Source: Planctomycetota bacterium (lineage in GTDB: Bacteria; Planctomycetota; Phycisphaerae; SM23-33). Taken from it: DNA of 60,299 nucleotides. The notes below the pieces were generated by a model. That model saw only the letters and a program-made list of their open reading frames with translations, was not told the origin of the DNA and made no database searches. Both the position numbers and the translations under genes were made by a program. Below are positions 51,398 through 60,204 of the stretch, in pieces. The stretch spans positions 1 through 60,299 of the forward strand of contig JACRIL010000059.1 in NCBI GenBank assembly GCA_016235825.1, given 5' to 3'. Every line of letters begins with the position of its first letter. Within the stretch, counting starts at the first letter, position 1.

Positions 51398-51565
51398 TGT
51401 AATGGGTCAGTTACGGGGGGAGACCCAAACAATGTTTTGCCCTCTTGTGGTGCGGGCGTCCCGCCTGCATTTTTTATTCTTAACGTTGCAGGCAAGACTT
51501 GTCCGGCATAGCTTCAGCGAAGCCGGATGCCCGCACCACAATCCCCCCGTAACTGACCCATTACA
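51398..51565. mobile_element. MITE-like foldback element with perfect 24-base ends
   Basis: A 168-base element has perfect 24-base terminal inverted repeats (51398-51421 and 51542-51565; left end starts TGTAATGGGTCAGTTACGGG). Inside, TTGTGGTGCGGGC and GCCCGCACCACAA form a further pair. Flanks AACACA and AACACG may be a target-site duplication with one change. No gene is encoded. It fills half of the gap between rpe and deoC. Confidence 0.75.
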
Positions 51566-51641
51566 AACACGTCCGGTATGATCTTGCCGCCCGCTGAAAG
51601 ACCGGATAAACTCTGATTCACCTGTTACAAGGAGAAACATA

Positions 51642-52361
51642 ATGTCAGCCGACGTAACGCTTGCCGGGATCGCAAAGATGATCGACCACTCGCTGCTGCA
51701 CCCGACGATGACCGACAAGGACATCCAGTCCGGCTGCGAACTGGCAAAGAAATACCGCGTCGCCACCGCCTGCGTGAAGCCATACGCCACGGCCATGGCC
51801 GCAAAAATTCTCGCCGGCAGCGGCGTGGGAGTCTGTCCCGTGGTCGCCTTTCCGCACGGCAACAGCCCCACCGCGATCAAGGTCCGCGAGACCGAGCACG
51901 TCGTCCGGGACGGGGCCTGCGAGGTTGACATGGTAATCAACGTCGGCAAGGCCTTGGGCGGCGACTGGGATTACGTCGCCTCCGACATCAAGGCCGTCAA
52001 CGACGCCGCCGTCTCCGGCAGGGCCATCCTCAAGGTCATCTTCGAGACCGACTACCTCCAGGACGAGCACATCATCCGGCTGTGCAAGATATGCTCGGAA
52101 ATCAGGGTCGCGTTCGTGAAAACATCCACCGGCTACGGGTTTGTCAAGCAGGCCGACGGCAATTACAATTACAAGGGCGCAACCGACCACAACCTGGCCC
52201 TCATGCGCAAGAATTGCCCGGCGGGTATCCAGATCAAGGCCGCCGGAGGCGTAAGGACGCTGGACGATCTCCTGCGGGTGCGGACGCTGGGCGTATCGCG
52301 TATCGGCGCCACTGCCACACAGGCCATCATCGAGGAAGCCCAGAAACGCGGCATCAAATAA
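51642..52361 (+). CDS. deoC: Deoxyribose-phosphate aldolase
   Basis: The 239-residue aldolase splits 2-deoxyribose-5-phosphate into glyceraldehyde-3-phosphate and acetaldehyde in deoxynucleoside use. Marks: MIDHSLLHPTMTD at the front, VVAFPHGNSPT, EVDMVINVGKALGGDWDYV, Schiff-base Lys160 in VAFVKTSTGYGF, and KAAGGVRTLDDLL. AAGGAG lies seven bases before the ATG. It converges with pssA, seven bases away. The nearby MITE-like element lies upstream. Confidence 0.95.
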   Translation: MSADVTLAGIAKMIDHSLLHPTMTDKDIQSGCELAKKYRVATACVKPYATAMAAKILAGSGVGVCPVVAFPHGNSPTAIKVRETEHVVRDGACEVDMVINVGKALGGDWDYVASDIKAVNDAAVSGRAILKVIFETDYLQDEHIIRLCKICSEIRVAFVKTSTGYGFVKQADGNYNYKGATDHNLALMRKNCPAGIQIKAAGGVRTLDDLLRVRTLGVSRIGATATQAIIEEAQKRGIK

Positions 52362-52368
52362 AGCGAGT

Positions 52369-53445
52369 TTATTTCTGTGAATCGCCCCCCGGAGGGAGTT
52401 TGGGATGATCCGGCGGCGGGGTGATGATGGGCGGCTTGGGGGGGGCGGCGGGGCCGGCCGGAAAAACCGCCGCGGCCGAATCGCCCGGGCGGCGGAAAAC
52501 GGCCCGCACCGGCCCGCTGAGCACAAAGACGACGATGATCGCCGAGGCGGTTACGATAAACTCCAGCACCAATGCCGCCGCGATAACCATAAGCCGGACG
52601 ATATATCCGAACGAGCGCTTGCCCCGCAGGTACTGGTTTATCAGGTGCGGATACTCGAAGTTCGAGACCATCAGCAGGGCGGCGGCCATGGTTACAATCG
52701 GCAGGGCGAAACCGTATATCCACGCCAGGAACGTTTTGTCCAGCCAGCCGCGGTCCGTCAGATGGGCGAACAGCAGGACCAGGATTGCAACGACTGCGGC
52801 GGCGCCGGGCGAGGGCAGGCCCTTGAACTTCATGTGTGCGGCCTCGTCCGGCTCGTTCTCGACGTTGAACCTCGCCAGCCTCAGCACCGCGCAGGCCATG
52901 AAGATCGCCGCGATGCACCAGACGCCCCGCTCGACGGCCACCTCATGGATCATGTCCGGCATGGCCGTAACGACAGTCCTCAGCATGAGGATGGCGGGCG
53001 CCACGCCGAAACTTATGGCGTCGCACAGGCTGTCGAGCTGGCCGCCGAAATCGCTGGTCCGCCGCGTGAGCCGCGCCAGCCGGCCGTCGAGCATGTCGAA
53101 TACCATGGCCGCGAAGATCAGCCAGGCCGCTATCGCCGGGTTCCATGTAAACAGTTGCGAGACCTGAACGCCCCGGCCGGCCGCCGCGTTTATCGGGACG
53201 CCGATCGCATCCTTGGTGGCGAAGTATATGGCCGCGAACCCGCACACGCCGTTCATCACGGTCAGCAGGGCCGGCAGCACGGCCGTGCTGCGGAGGATGA
53301 ACTGCCTTCGCCGATGCCGGCGGATGCGCCGCAGCTCGCGTCTGCGAAGCATTTCGGGCGTCATATCCTCGAACTCGTCTTGGTTGTTGTCGAGGTTCGC
53401 GGGGTTAACCGGATCGCCGCCGTGATTGTCTGCCTGATCTGTCAT
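52369..53445 (-). CDS. pssA: CDP-diacylglycerol-serine O-phosphatidyltransferase
   Basis: The 358-residue membrane enzyme makes phosphatidylserine. The CDP-alcohol phosphotransferase motif is complete: D120-G-x2-A-R125, then G134-x3-D138-x3-D142. About eight hydrophobic segments follow. A charged N-terminal tail (RRRELRRIRRHRRRQF) and a long Pro-rich C-terminal tail (PPKPPIITPPPDHP) are unusual additions. Its ATG overlaps the stop of psd (ATGA), so the two are one operon, although psd comes first. Together they produce phosphatidylethanolamine. Confidence 0.93.
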   Translation of the reverse strand: MTDQADNHGGDPVNPANLDNNQDEFEDMTPEMLRRRELRRIRRHRRRQFILRSTAVLPALLTVMNGVCGFAAIYFATKDAIGVPINAAAGRGVQVSQLFTWNPAIAAWLIFAAMVFDMLDGRLARLTRRTSDFGGQLDSLCDAISFGVAPAILMLRTVVTAMPDMIHEVAVERGVWCIAAIFMACAVLRLARFNVENEPDEAAHMKFKGLPSPGAAAVVAILVLLFAHLTDRGWLDKTFLAWIYGFALPIVTMAAALLMVSNFEYPHLINQYLRGKRSFGYIVRLMVIAAALVLEFIVTASAIIVVFVLSGPVRAVFRRPGDSAAAVFPAGPAAPPKPPIITPPPDHPKLPPGGDSQK

Positions 53446-54179
53446 GTCTGTTGCGGCCTGTCGCCGGCCGGCCCGGCGGCCAGCAGCACCGTCAGCCCGG
53501 CAAAGACCTTTTGCCCGACAGCCACGCGGACCTCGCCGGAAAGCTCGACGGGGGCCAGAAGCTCCAGCCGCGACCCGAACTTTATCATGCCGATCCTTTG
53601 TCCGCGAGATATTTCCTCCCCCGTCCGCAGGCCGGTAACAATCCGCCTTGCCAGCAGGCCGGCTATCTGGCGGACAATGACGGGCAGAACGATTTGGCCG
53701 TGCCTGTAAGACAGATGAATTGTGGCCGATTCGTTGGCGGACCATGCTTCGTCGCGGCGGACATCCAGAAACGCCCCGTCCCTGTGCTCGATTTTTTCGA
53801 CCCGGCCGTCGCACGGGCTGCGGTTGACGTGCACGTTGAATATGCTCATGAAGATGCCGACCTGCACGCCGGGCCTGCCCAGCGGACTTTCGGCGCCCAG
53901 CGGCGTGATGTCGGTTACCACGCCGTCGGCGGGGCTGACCAGCAGGCCGGGGTCCTGGGGAGTCTTGCGGTCCGGGTCGCGAAAAAATGCCAGCACCCAG
54001 AGCCAGACAATCGCCGAAACCGCAATCAGCAGCCAGCCGGCCGCCGCAATAATGACGCCTTCCAGCCCGGCAGCCGTCGGACCGCACCTGCACGAAAGCC
54101 ACACACCCGCCGCGCCCAGCGCCCAAAGCGCCAGCGTGCAGCAGATTATCTCACGAATTCCGTATCGCGTCAGCCGCAT
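53442..54179 (-). CDS. psd: Phosphatidylserine decarboxylase, short type
   Basis: The 245-residue proenzyme decarboxylates phosphatidylserine to phosphatidylethanolamine. Two N-terminal hydrophobic segments, then FFRDPDRKTP, VSPADGVVTD, FMSIFNVHVNRSPCDG, and the self-cleavage site in IKFGSRLELL (Gly202-Ser203), which gives the pyruvoyl group. This is the PSD-A form of about 215-245 residues. It overlaps pssA by four bases. Confidence 0.93.
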   Translation of the reverse strand: MRLTRYGIREIICCTLALWALGAAGVWLSCRCGPTAAGLEGVIIAAAGWLLIAVSAIVWLWVLAFFRDPDRKTPQDPGLLVSPADGVVTDITPLGAESPLGRPGVQVGIFMSIFNVHVNRSPCDGRVEKIEHRDGAFLDVRRDEAWSANESATIHLSYRHGQIVLPVIVRQIAGLLARRIVTGLRTGEEISRGQRIGMIKFGSRLELLAPVELSGEVRVAVGQKVFAGLTVLLAAGPAGDRPQQT

Positions 54180-54505
54180 AAGTCCGCTCTGCCCTCATTC
54201 CACCAGACATATTCTCCGTGAACAAGCGAAATCCGCCCATCCGCCGGCGAACGTGGCGCCGCTGTCTGCACACTGCCCTCCGCTTCGCCAACAGGCTTCC
54301 GGCTCCGCCATAAGGCTACGCCGGACAAGCCGCGTAGAACAGTGGCGCAACTTTTTGAAGGTTCCATTCTCTCGACATCATCCGCCACGTTCGGATGTTT
54401 CCCGACCAGTGCCACCGGCCTCATTTTCTCGCGCTTCGTCGCACGACGATGCACAGAAAGCTGAAGCGGATGGGCAAACCCCCGAAAACGGAAATGCGAT
54501 AAAAG

Positions 54506-54531
54506 CCCCGAAAAAACGCGATTTTTCGGGG
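54506..54531 (-). terminator. Rho-independent terminator after tRNA-Ser (GCT)
   Basis: CCCCGAAAAA pairs with TTTTTCGGGG over a six-base loop. On the minus strand it is followed by CTTTTATC, and it lies six bases past the tRNA 3' end. Confidence 0.75.
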
Positions 54532-54536
54532 AAAAA

Positions 54537-54627
54537 CGGAGAGGCTGGGATTCGAACCCAGGGTACGGGCATTACCCCGTACAACGGTTTAGCAAACCGC
54601 CGCTTTCAGCCACTCAGCCACCTCTCC
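54537..54627 (-). tRNA. tRNA-Ser (anticodon GCT)
   Basis: On the minus strand the 91-base sequence has acceptor GGAGAGG with CCTCTCC, a discriminator G, and a D arm with TGAGTGGCTGAAAG. The anticodon loop TTGCTAA gives GCT (decoding AGC/AGU); a long variable arm and T arm GGGTTCGAATCCC follow. The terminal CCA is not encoded. It is followed by a terminator. Confidence 0.95.
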
Positions 54628-54855
54628 GGCTTGTGCGCCTTCTGCATCCAATATACGCCCCCAAACCGAGGCCGGTCAAGGTAAAATGGAAATTGCGCTG
54701 GAAATTGCGCCCGGCCTGTCAGCCCTGAGATCGGCCGGCGGCGGCTTTGTGGGATTATCCGATCAATTTGCAGAACTTGCGGGAAATATGTTTGTTTAAT
54801 AACAGGAAAGTCATTGCGAGAAAGGTACGTCCGCTGCATCAAGCAGGAGAACAGC
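54628..54855. other. Gap before the secreted-protein gene
   Basis: About 230 bases hold no supported gene. The only frame running into the next gene from 54814 is the extended form of it and is not used. The promoter for the next gene probably lies here. Confidence 0.5.
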
Positions 54856-56817
54856 ATGAAAGCGATGGCAGCCTGTCTGACAGTGTTAATCACGTTGTCT
54901 GCGGTTTATGGTGGTGATGCATCAGGCAAGCAGCCGAATGCAATGCCTGGTCCGGCAACTCAGCCGGCTTTCCCGTTTATCGCTGATGAAATCTCCAAAA
55001 ACACGCCATGGGGCGAGGAGGTCAACGGCCTGGTCTGCCGGTTGCTGGTCAATTCGAAATATTTCCTCGGAGAGCCGGTATCGGCGATTGTGGAAATCAG
55101 GAATGTCTCAAAAGAAGAACTTGCTTTCGGTCAGATATTCAGCCTGTTCGCATCAGATTGGTGCAAAATGGAAATAGATGGCCCGGAAAGCCATAAAAAA
55201 ATAGTGCCGACTGAAGTGGCAAGATCCACAAATGACCCGCAAAATTTCAAAGCGATCAAGCCTGGTGAAACCATCCAGGTCCTCTTTTCCGACCTGCGAA
55301 AAAACTTTTGCATCATGGAAACAGAAGGATATGTCAGGACCTTGAATTCTTTCAGCAAACGCGGCAAGTATGCTCTTGTGTATTCCTATGCCGGGCAAAA
55401 ACCGTCCCGTGAAATAGCCGGCGTCAAAATCTGGAAAGACAGGATTGAATCCAATACCGCCGTTTTTGACGTGATTCCACTGAACAAGGACAATCTGAAA
55501 GCGCATGAATGGGGAGTGTTTTCGATCTACAGCGACAGCCGTTATGCCAACGCCGGCAGACGGGCCGAGTGGGAATCCATGCCGGAATTCTTCTATCGGC
55601 AGTTCCCTGAAAAAGAAGCCCGAATGAAGGCGTTTTATGTTCCTACCGTGATAAACGTGAGTAAGCCGATCATATACTTCTATTCCGACAGGCCCGTTCT
55701 GAAACTTCAGGTTACAGTGGATTTTCCCCAAGGCGCGCCGGTGGTATGGTGGCCCTGCTGCGTCGAGCCGACACTGGTGTTCAGTGAATGGGGAAGGGAA
55801 TCTGACTGGGTCTTCAGAAAACTGTCATGGGAAATTGTGGCGGGCGAAGTTTTCTCAAAATCGCTGCTTTCCCGCAAGAGCGATCATAATCGGCTTGGCG
55901 ACAGTGAGGATTTGCATAAAGCCTCGGAATATCCGGTCCCGCGGGATTCCTGGGTTGTTCAGGCAAGGCTTCCAAAGGCTTCGCTTCTTACGGCGGAAGG
56001 TTTCGAGGGGAAGGTTTCCGAACTGAAACGCACCAGAATGGAAGTTATTTGCGAGTCGCGGCTTGAGACCGAGCGATTTCTGTATTACGACGGCGTGGTT
56101 TCCGCGCCGTGCAATCTGAAGTTAAACGCGATTGATGCAGGGTCGGCCGGATTCGGCAATACGGGCAAGTTTGACATCCAGAATCTGTTCGTGATAGATC
56201 GTCGATGCTGGCAGAGGGATAAAACCATCCGCTTCGCAATGGTCGAAAAAGTGGAGGCTGGCAAGGAAACGAAGGTTGCCCTGGATGAAATTCCCGTCAA
56301 GGACTGGCCGGCGGCAGCGGTTGGAAAGGTTCGTGAGGCACTTCTCAAGGGGGGATTGTTCGAGGCCGAGGCAGACTCGATGCTGAAGATATGGGAAAAG
56401 GGATTCTTTGAACACGAAGGCGTAACGGCCTTTTACATTTTGCCTCGTGCCGAGTACGACCGTTTCCTGCCGCTCAAGATCGAGCCTGAACCGGGCGAGA
56501 TTGTGCGTGTTGGCGTGGCGCTGCATCCGCAAATGAAGACGGCCGCACAGATGCAGGAATTCAAGAATGAGGTCAAGGAACTGATCGGGAAACTGGAATC
56601 CAACGCCGTTGCGGTTCATCAACCAGCCATCCTGAGTCTGCTCGAAATGGGACCGGATATTATTCCATTTATCAGGAAAACCATCGAAACAAACCCCAGC
56701 CATGAAATCAGACTCCGCTGCCGGCAGATACTCGACCAACTTGACGCTGAATTGTATATCAAAGAGGCCGGAAAGGGACAAATGATAGGGAAAGAAGTGA
56801 GAAGCAGGAATCCCTGA
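54856..56817 (+). CDS. Secreted protein with HEAT-like C-terminus, unknown
   Basis: The product is 653 residues from ATG at 54856, preceded by AGGAG and followed by a signal peptide (MKAMAACLTVLITLSAVYGG). It is largely beta in the first half: GLVCRLLVNSKYFLGEPVSA and NVSKEELAFGQIF recall an intracellular-proteinase-inhibitor-like sandwich. Later it has KPIIYFYSDRPVLKLQVTV, then mixed sequence. Residues near 600-650 form a HEAT-like helix pair (LSLLEMGPDIIPFIRKTIE, then HEIRLRCRQILDQLD). It appears envelope-located. Function unknown. The neighbour on the right is convergent. Confidence 0.8.
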   Translation: MKAMAACLTVLITLSAVYGGDASGKQPNAMPGPATQPAFPFIADEISKNTPWGEEVNGLVCRLLVNSKYFLGEPVSAIVEIRNVSKEELAFGQIFSLFASDWCKMEIDGPESHKKIVPTEVARSTNDPQNFKAIKPGETIQVLFSDLRKNFCIMETEGYVRTLNSFSKRGKYALVYSYAGQKPSREIAGVKIWKDRIESNTAVFDVIPLNKDNLKAHEWGVFSIYSDSRYANAGRRAEWESMPEFFYRQFPEKEARMKAFYVPTVINVSKPIIYFYSDRPVLKLQVTVDFPQGAPVVWWPCCVEPTLVFSEWGRESDWVFRKLSWEIVAGEVFSKSLLSRKSDHNRLGDSEDLHKASEYPVPRDSWVVQARLPKASLLTAEGFEGKVSELKRTRMEVICESRLETERFLYYDGVVSAPCNLKLNAIDAGSAGFGNTGKFDIQNLFVIDRRCWQRDKTIRFAMVEKVEAGKETKVALDEIPVKDWPAAAVGKVREALLKGGLFEAEADSMLKIWEKGFFEHEGVTAFYILPRAEYDRFLPLKIEPEPGEIVRVGVALHPQMKTAAQMQEFKNEVKELIGKLESNAVAVHQPAILSLLEMGPDIIPFIRKTIETNPSHEIRLRCRQILDQLDAELYIKEAGKGQMIGKEVRSRNP

Positions 56818-56911
56818 TCAGTCCTTAACTATTATATAAATTCGACGGCGAGCCGTTCCCGGATTGCCGCCGATTTGCCCGCGCCTTTATCCGGATTCTG
56901 ACGGTTTGGCC

Positions 56912-59242
56912 CTATTTTTTACTGTCCTCGAATGGGTTATAACCCTTGCCCTTGCAGCGTTTGTGCTCTTTGGCTGAAGTTTCCATCATTTCCTTGAACG
57001 TGGCCATGTCCACCCACCGAACGGAACAATCCTTCAAGAGGACATTTGTGCCCTCGTTTCGGAAATTTTCCGGCGGATCATAGGCCATAATGGTTTCACC
57101 CGGGGACTCCTCATCAAGTACAAAATAAACGTAATCGATCGGGCCGGTTATATTTCCTTTTTCATCAACCTTCGGCGGCTTTGTGGCCGATGCCGGACTT
57201 ACCAGCGCCTTGGGCGAAATCATGTTCCTGTATGCCACGAGAAGGCCGAGGTTAGTGGGACATTTGTCATTAAATTCGCCGCCAAAAAGCGCTATCGCCT
57301 TTCCGATGGCCGAAAGATTGCTTTGCGAAGCGGCCCGCTTGGCTAGCGCTCTTGCCCTTCCCAGCGTAGGCAGCATGATGGCCGCGCTTGTTCCTGCGGC
57401 CATGGCGAGCGTCGGAGTCGAGGACGTTCCGCCGTTTGCGATGTTCTCGAAGACGATCCCCTTGTCGTCAGCCCACAGGCCGCTGACGTCGCGCGAGGCG
57501 TATTTCTGGAGCCTGGACAGCGCCGCCGGGTAGATGAAATCGCCGCCTTTATCTGCGCCCGGCATCGAATTGGCCAGGACGGTCCCCACCACCAGCAGGA
57601 TCGGGTAAATCTCTTTGGTGATCCTAGAACTGTCGCCGTACATGAGCATGCAGGCCTTGTCGGAGACCTTCGCTCGCAGTTTGGCGTATTCGGGGTCTTT
57701 GGCCAGCGGCTTGAGGCCGTAATTGTCCACCGCCGCCATCAGCACCTGCGGGAACAGCGCGACCATCAGGCGATCCTTGTAGATCGTCCATGCCGGCGCG
57801 ACGGGCATGTTTTTTGACAGGGCCAGATAGTGAATCTCGGCCTGGTTGTATTTGACGACCTTGATTGAAGGTGAAGTTTTTTGCGGGATCATGGCCTGCA
57901 ATTCCGGGTCGGTCCCCGGCTGCATCTTCGGGGCGGCGAAGACCTTTTCCTTCAGATAGTTCTCTATCTTCGCCTGAACTTCCTGGAGTTTCTTGACGTT
58001 CTTCGCCTGAATGGTAAGTATGGTTCCGGTCAGCAGTCCGCCCTGCGACTGGGCCTCGCACAGCGTCCACGTGTCGCCCAGGCTGGCCAGCAGGTCCTTG
58101 TCGATGGAGATTCCCAGGTCGCTCTCCAGTTCCGCCATGCCGTGCGCCAGATTTTTGTCCGCCTGGGCGTCAATAAGCCGCAGCACCCTGCGAAACTCGG
58201 TGAATGCGGCGTCGGGCGAGAGCCTGAACGCCAGCAGGAAGTCGGCGTCGTCGGGTGCGCAGGCCAGGTCGGCCTCGGTAATCGGCTGGCCGGCAAAGGG
58301 CATGAGCAGGCCCTGATGCGGAGCCGGCGTGAATATCCGCACGCGGGTGAAGAAGTTCTTGTCGGCTATCTGCATCGCCCCGGCGATGGCTGAAATTTTG
58401 CCGACGCCCAAGGCGTTGACGATCTCCCACGGCGACGGGTCTGGCTTGATGCCTCCGTCTGCCGGAGCTATGCCGGCGCCCTTCGATGCGGCGCCGCCGG
58501 CCTCCGGCGGGGTCGTCGCCTGTTTGACGACCTGCAGGATGTGATCCACGTTTACGTAAACGGCGGCCTGCTGGTTTTCGATGCCGACGGCCTTCATCGC
58601 CTCGGCGAACGCCTGGCTGGAGGCCAGCGATTTGTCGGGTTTGACCTGCGCCAGTCTTTCCGCCATCTGCGGCAGGCCGATCGACATGAACATTATGTCG
58701 CCGCTGGATGCGATGGTCAGTTCGTATTTGTCGTCCAGTTTCATCGTGCGGCATGGCAGGGCGGCGACCTTGGATTTCTCGAAGGCCGCGTCTTTGCCGA
58801 GGGCGTCGATAAGCTGTTGAACGAGTTTGTCGAACGCCTCCTTGTCCTTGCCCACATCGACAAGAACGGCCAGGCCTATCTCCGGCTTGCCGCCGGGCTC
58901 GGCCTTGAGGCCGAATACGGATATCGCCATCGGATGCCGCAGAGCCATGCACCCCAGGTCGATCGCCGGCCCGATGGCCTTGCTCATTTCTGAATCATCC
59001 ATCCCGCCCTGCGGCGAACGGACGACCTGCTTGATCAGGTCCAGCATGCCGACAATGGCCGGGTCGTCCAGCATCTGACCCAGCAGTGTGCCGTCGAAGG
59101 CGGGCGTTCGGCCCGCCCAGCCGATGTAAGCGCACGTGTCGTCGGGCAGCCTGTCGGCCAGGGGCGATCCCGCCGAAACGCCCGGAACGAAAGCCAGGGC
59201 CGACGACAGAAACGCCGCCGATAAAATGACCATTTTCCTCAT
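56912..59242 (-). CDS. Secreted protein with pseudopilin-like C-terminal module
   Basis: The product is 776 residues from ATG at 59242; AAAGGAG lies eight bases upstream and a signal peptide follows (KMVILSAAFLSSALAFVPG). The N-terminal 540 residues recall DUF3352-like proteins of planctomycetes, with GDIMFMSIGLPQMAERLAQ and repeated strand-helix units. The C-terminal 170 residues begin IMLPTLGRARALAKRAASQS and NLSAIGKAIALFGGEFNDK. This is the A-R-x-x-A, N-L-x-x-I-x-x-A pattern of type II secretion pseudopilins, with an N-x-x-C-P-x-x-L stretch after it. The module is normally at the N-terminus of its own protein; here it is a C-terminal domain. A divergent EIIA gene lies 150 bases away. Confidence 0.8.
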   Translation of the reverse strand: MRKMVILSAAFLSSALAFVPGVSAGSPLADRLPDDTCAYIGWAGRTPAFDGTLLGQMLDDPAIVGMLDLIKQVVRSPQGGMDDSEMSKAIGPAIDLGCMALRHPMAISVFGLKAEPGGKPEIGLAVLVDVGKDKEAFDKLVQQLIDALGKDAAFEKSKVAALPCRTMKLDDKYELTIASSGDIMFMSIGLPQMAERLAQVKPDKSLASSQAFAEAMKAVGIENQQAAVYVNVDHILQVVKQATTPPEAGGAASKGAGIAPADGGIKPDPSPWEIVNALGVGKISAIAGAMQIADKNFFTRVRIFTPAPHQGLLMPFAGQPITEADLACAPDDADFLLAFRLSPDAAFTEFRRVLRLIDAQADKNLAHGMAELESDLGISIDKDLLASLGDTWTLCEAQSQGGLLTGTILTIQAKNVKKLQEVQAKIENYLKEKVFAAPKMQPGTDPELQAMIPQKTSPSIKVVKYNQAEIHYLALSKNMPVAPAWTIYKDRLMVALFPQVLMAAVDNYGLKPLAKDPEYAKLRAKVSDKACMLMYGDSSRITKEIYPILLVVGTVLANSMPGADKGGDFIYPAALSRLQKYASRDVSGLWADDKGIVFENIANGGTSSTPTLAMAAGTSAAIMLPTLGRARALAKRAASQSNLSAIGKAIALFGGEFNDKCPTNLGLLVAYRNMISPKALVSPASATKPPKVDEKGNITGPIDYVYFVLDEESPGETIMAYDPPENFRNEGTNVLLKDCSVRWVDMATFKEMMETSAKEHKRCKGKGYNPFEDSKK

Positions 59243-59392
59243 CTGACATGCTCCTTTCTCCGGCATCCCGATGCCGGAATCTTTCCGTCGATTTGTCCGA
59301 CGGTGATTTTCAGCGAGATTATTCTCCCTGTCAACGCCAAATATGGGCGAATATGTTTGCATGGCGATTTGCCGATTTGTAGATTGTCAGCC

Positions 59393-59857
59393 ATGCGACT
59401 GTGCGACATCCTGAGTCCTCAAAGGATCAAGGTTCCGCTGACGGCCGGCACCAAAGAAGGCGTGATCGCGGAACTCGTGGATGTGCTGTGCTCAAACGGC
59501 GATGCCGCCGGCAGGGAAGCGGTCCTGTCGGCTGTTATGGATCGCGAGCGGACCCGCACCACGGGCCTCGGCAGCGCGATCGCGATACCCCACGGCCGGT
59601 GCACGGCGGTCAAGTCGCTGGTGATGGCGGTCGGCCGAACGGCAAGCCCCGTGGATTTCAACAGCACCGACGGCAGGCCGGTCAGCCTGGTCGTCCTGCT
59701 CGTCTGCCCGCCGGAAAAAACCGCCGACCACATCCAGGGACTGGCCAAGGCCTGCGGCATATTGAGCCTCGATTCCGTCCGCAACAGACTTCTGGCCGCC
59801 GATACGCCCGACGCCGTCTACCAGGCCATGCTAGAAGGCGAACAGGCCAACGCCTGA
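59393..59857 (+). CDS. PTS EIIA type-2 (PtsN-like) protein
   Basis: The 154-residue protein has the mannitol/fructose-type EIIA fold. The phosphorylated His is His67 in SAIAIPHGR, with MDRERTRTTGLG before it and SLVVLLVCPPEKTADHIQGLA after it. Alone in this context it resembles PtsN-type regulators rather than a sugar transporter component, since no EIIB or EIIC gene is near. The start is ATG at 59393; an upstream in-frame start at 59303 would reach into the divergent promoter region. Identity of the family is firm, the role is not. Confidence 0.92.
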   Translation: MRLCDILSPQRIKVPLTAGTKEGVIAELVDVLCSNGDAAGREAVLSAVMDRERTRTTGLGSAIAIPHGRCTAVKSLVMAVGRTASPVDFNSTDGRPVSLVVLLVCPPEKTADHIQGLAKACGILSLDSVRNRLLAADTPDAVYQAMLEGEQANA

Positions 59858-60024
59858 TATAACCGGCGCCACTGTCCTGCGATGAACCTGTTGGCTAAGC
59901 GGAGGGCGGTGTGCTTTGATATTTGCGAATGCCAGTCCGTTGCAGGTAAAAAACAACGCACTGCCCTACTACTACAACGCTACGAAGACCATTTTTTACC
60001 AGCTTGGTCAACTCCAATTGCTTT

Positions 60025-60111
60025 ATTGCGCCCCTTCAGGGCTTGAATATTGGGATGCGGCCGATTTCCTGGGGCGTTGCCCCAGGCTTTCATATTGCGC
60101 CCCGTTGGGGC
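60025..60111. repeat. Array of three short GC hairpins
   Basis: Three palindromes are spaced about 25-30 bases apart: GCCC-cttca-GGGC (60030-60042), CCTGGGGC-gtt-GCCCCAGG (60068-60086) and GCCCC-gtt-GGGGC (60099-60111). The first and third share the direct repeat ATTGCGCCCC. The layout resembles extragenic repeat clusters seen in many planctomycete genomes. Confidence 0.7.
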
Positions 60112-60184
60112 TGCACGATCTCGCCGGCATTGGAGGATTGGCAATTCAAAGTATGATGAGCCGGTCGATGGATTATTTTTAAAG

Positions 60185-60204
60185 CCCCGCATGTAAATGC
60201 GGGG
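60185..60204. repeat. Hairpin CCCCGCAT-gtaa-ATGCGGGG
   Basis: A perfect 8-bp stem identical to that at 5093-5112 but with a different loop, so the stem is conserved while the loop varies. Confidence 0.6.
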
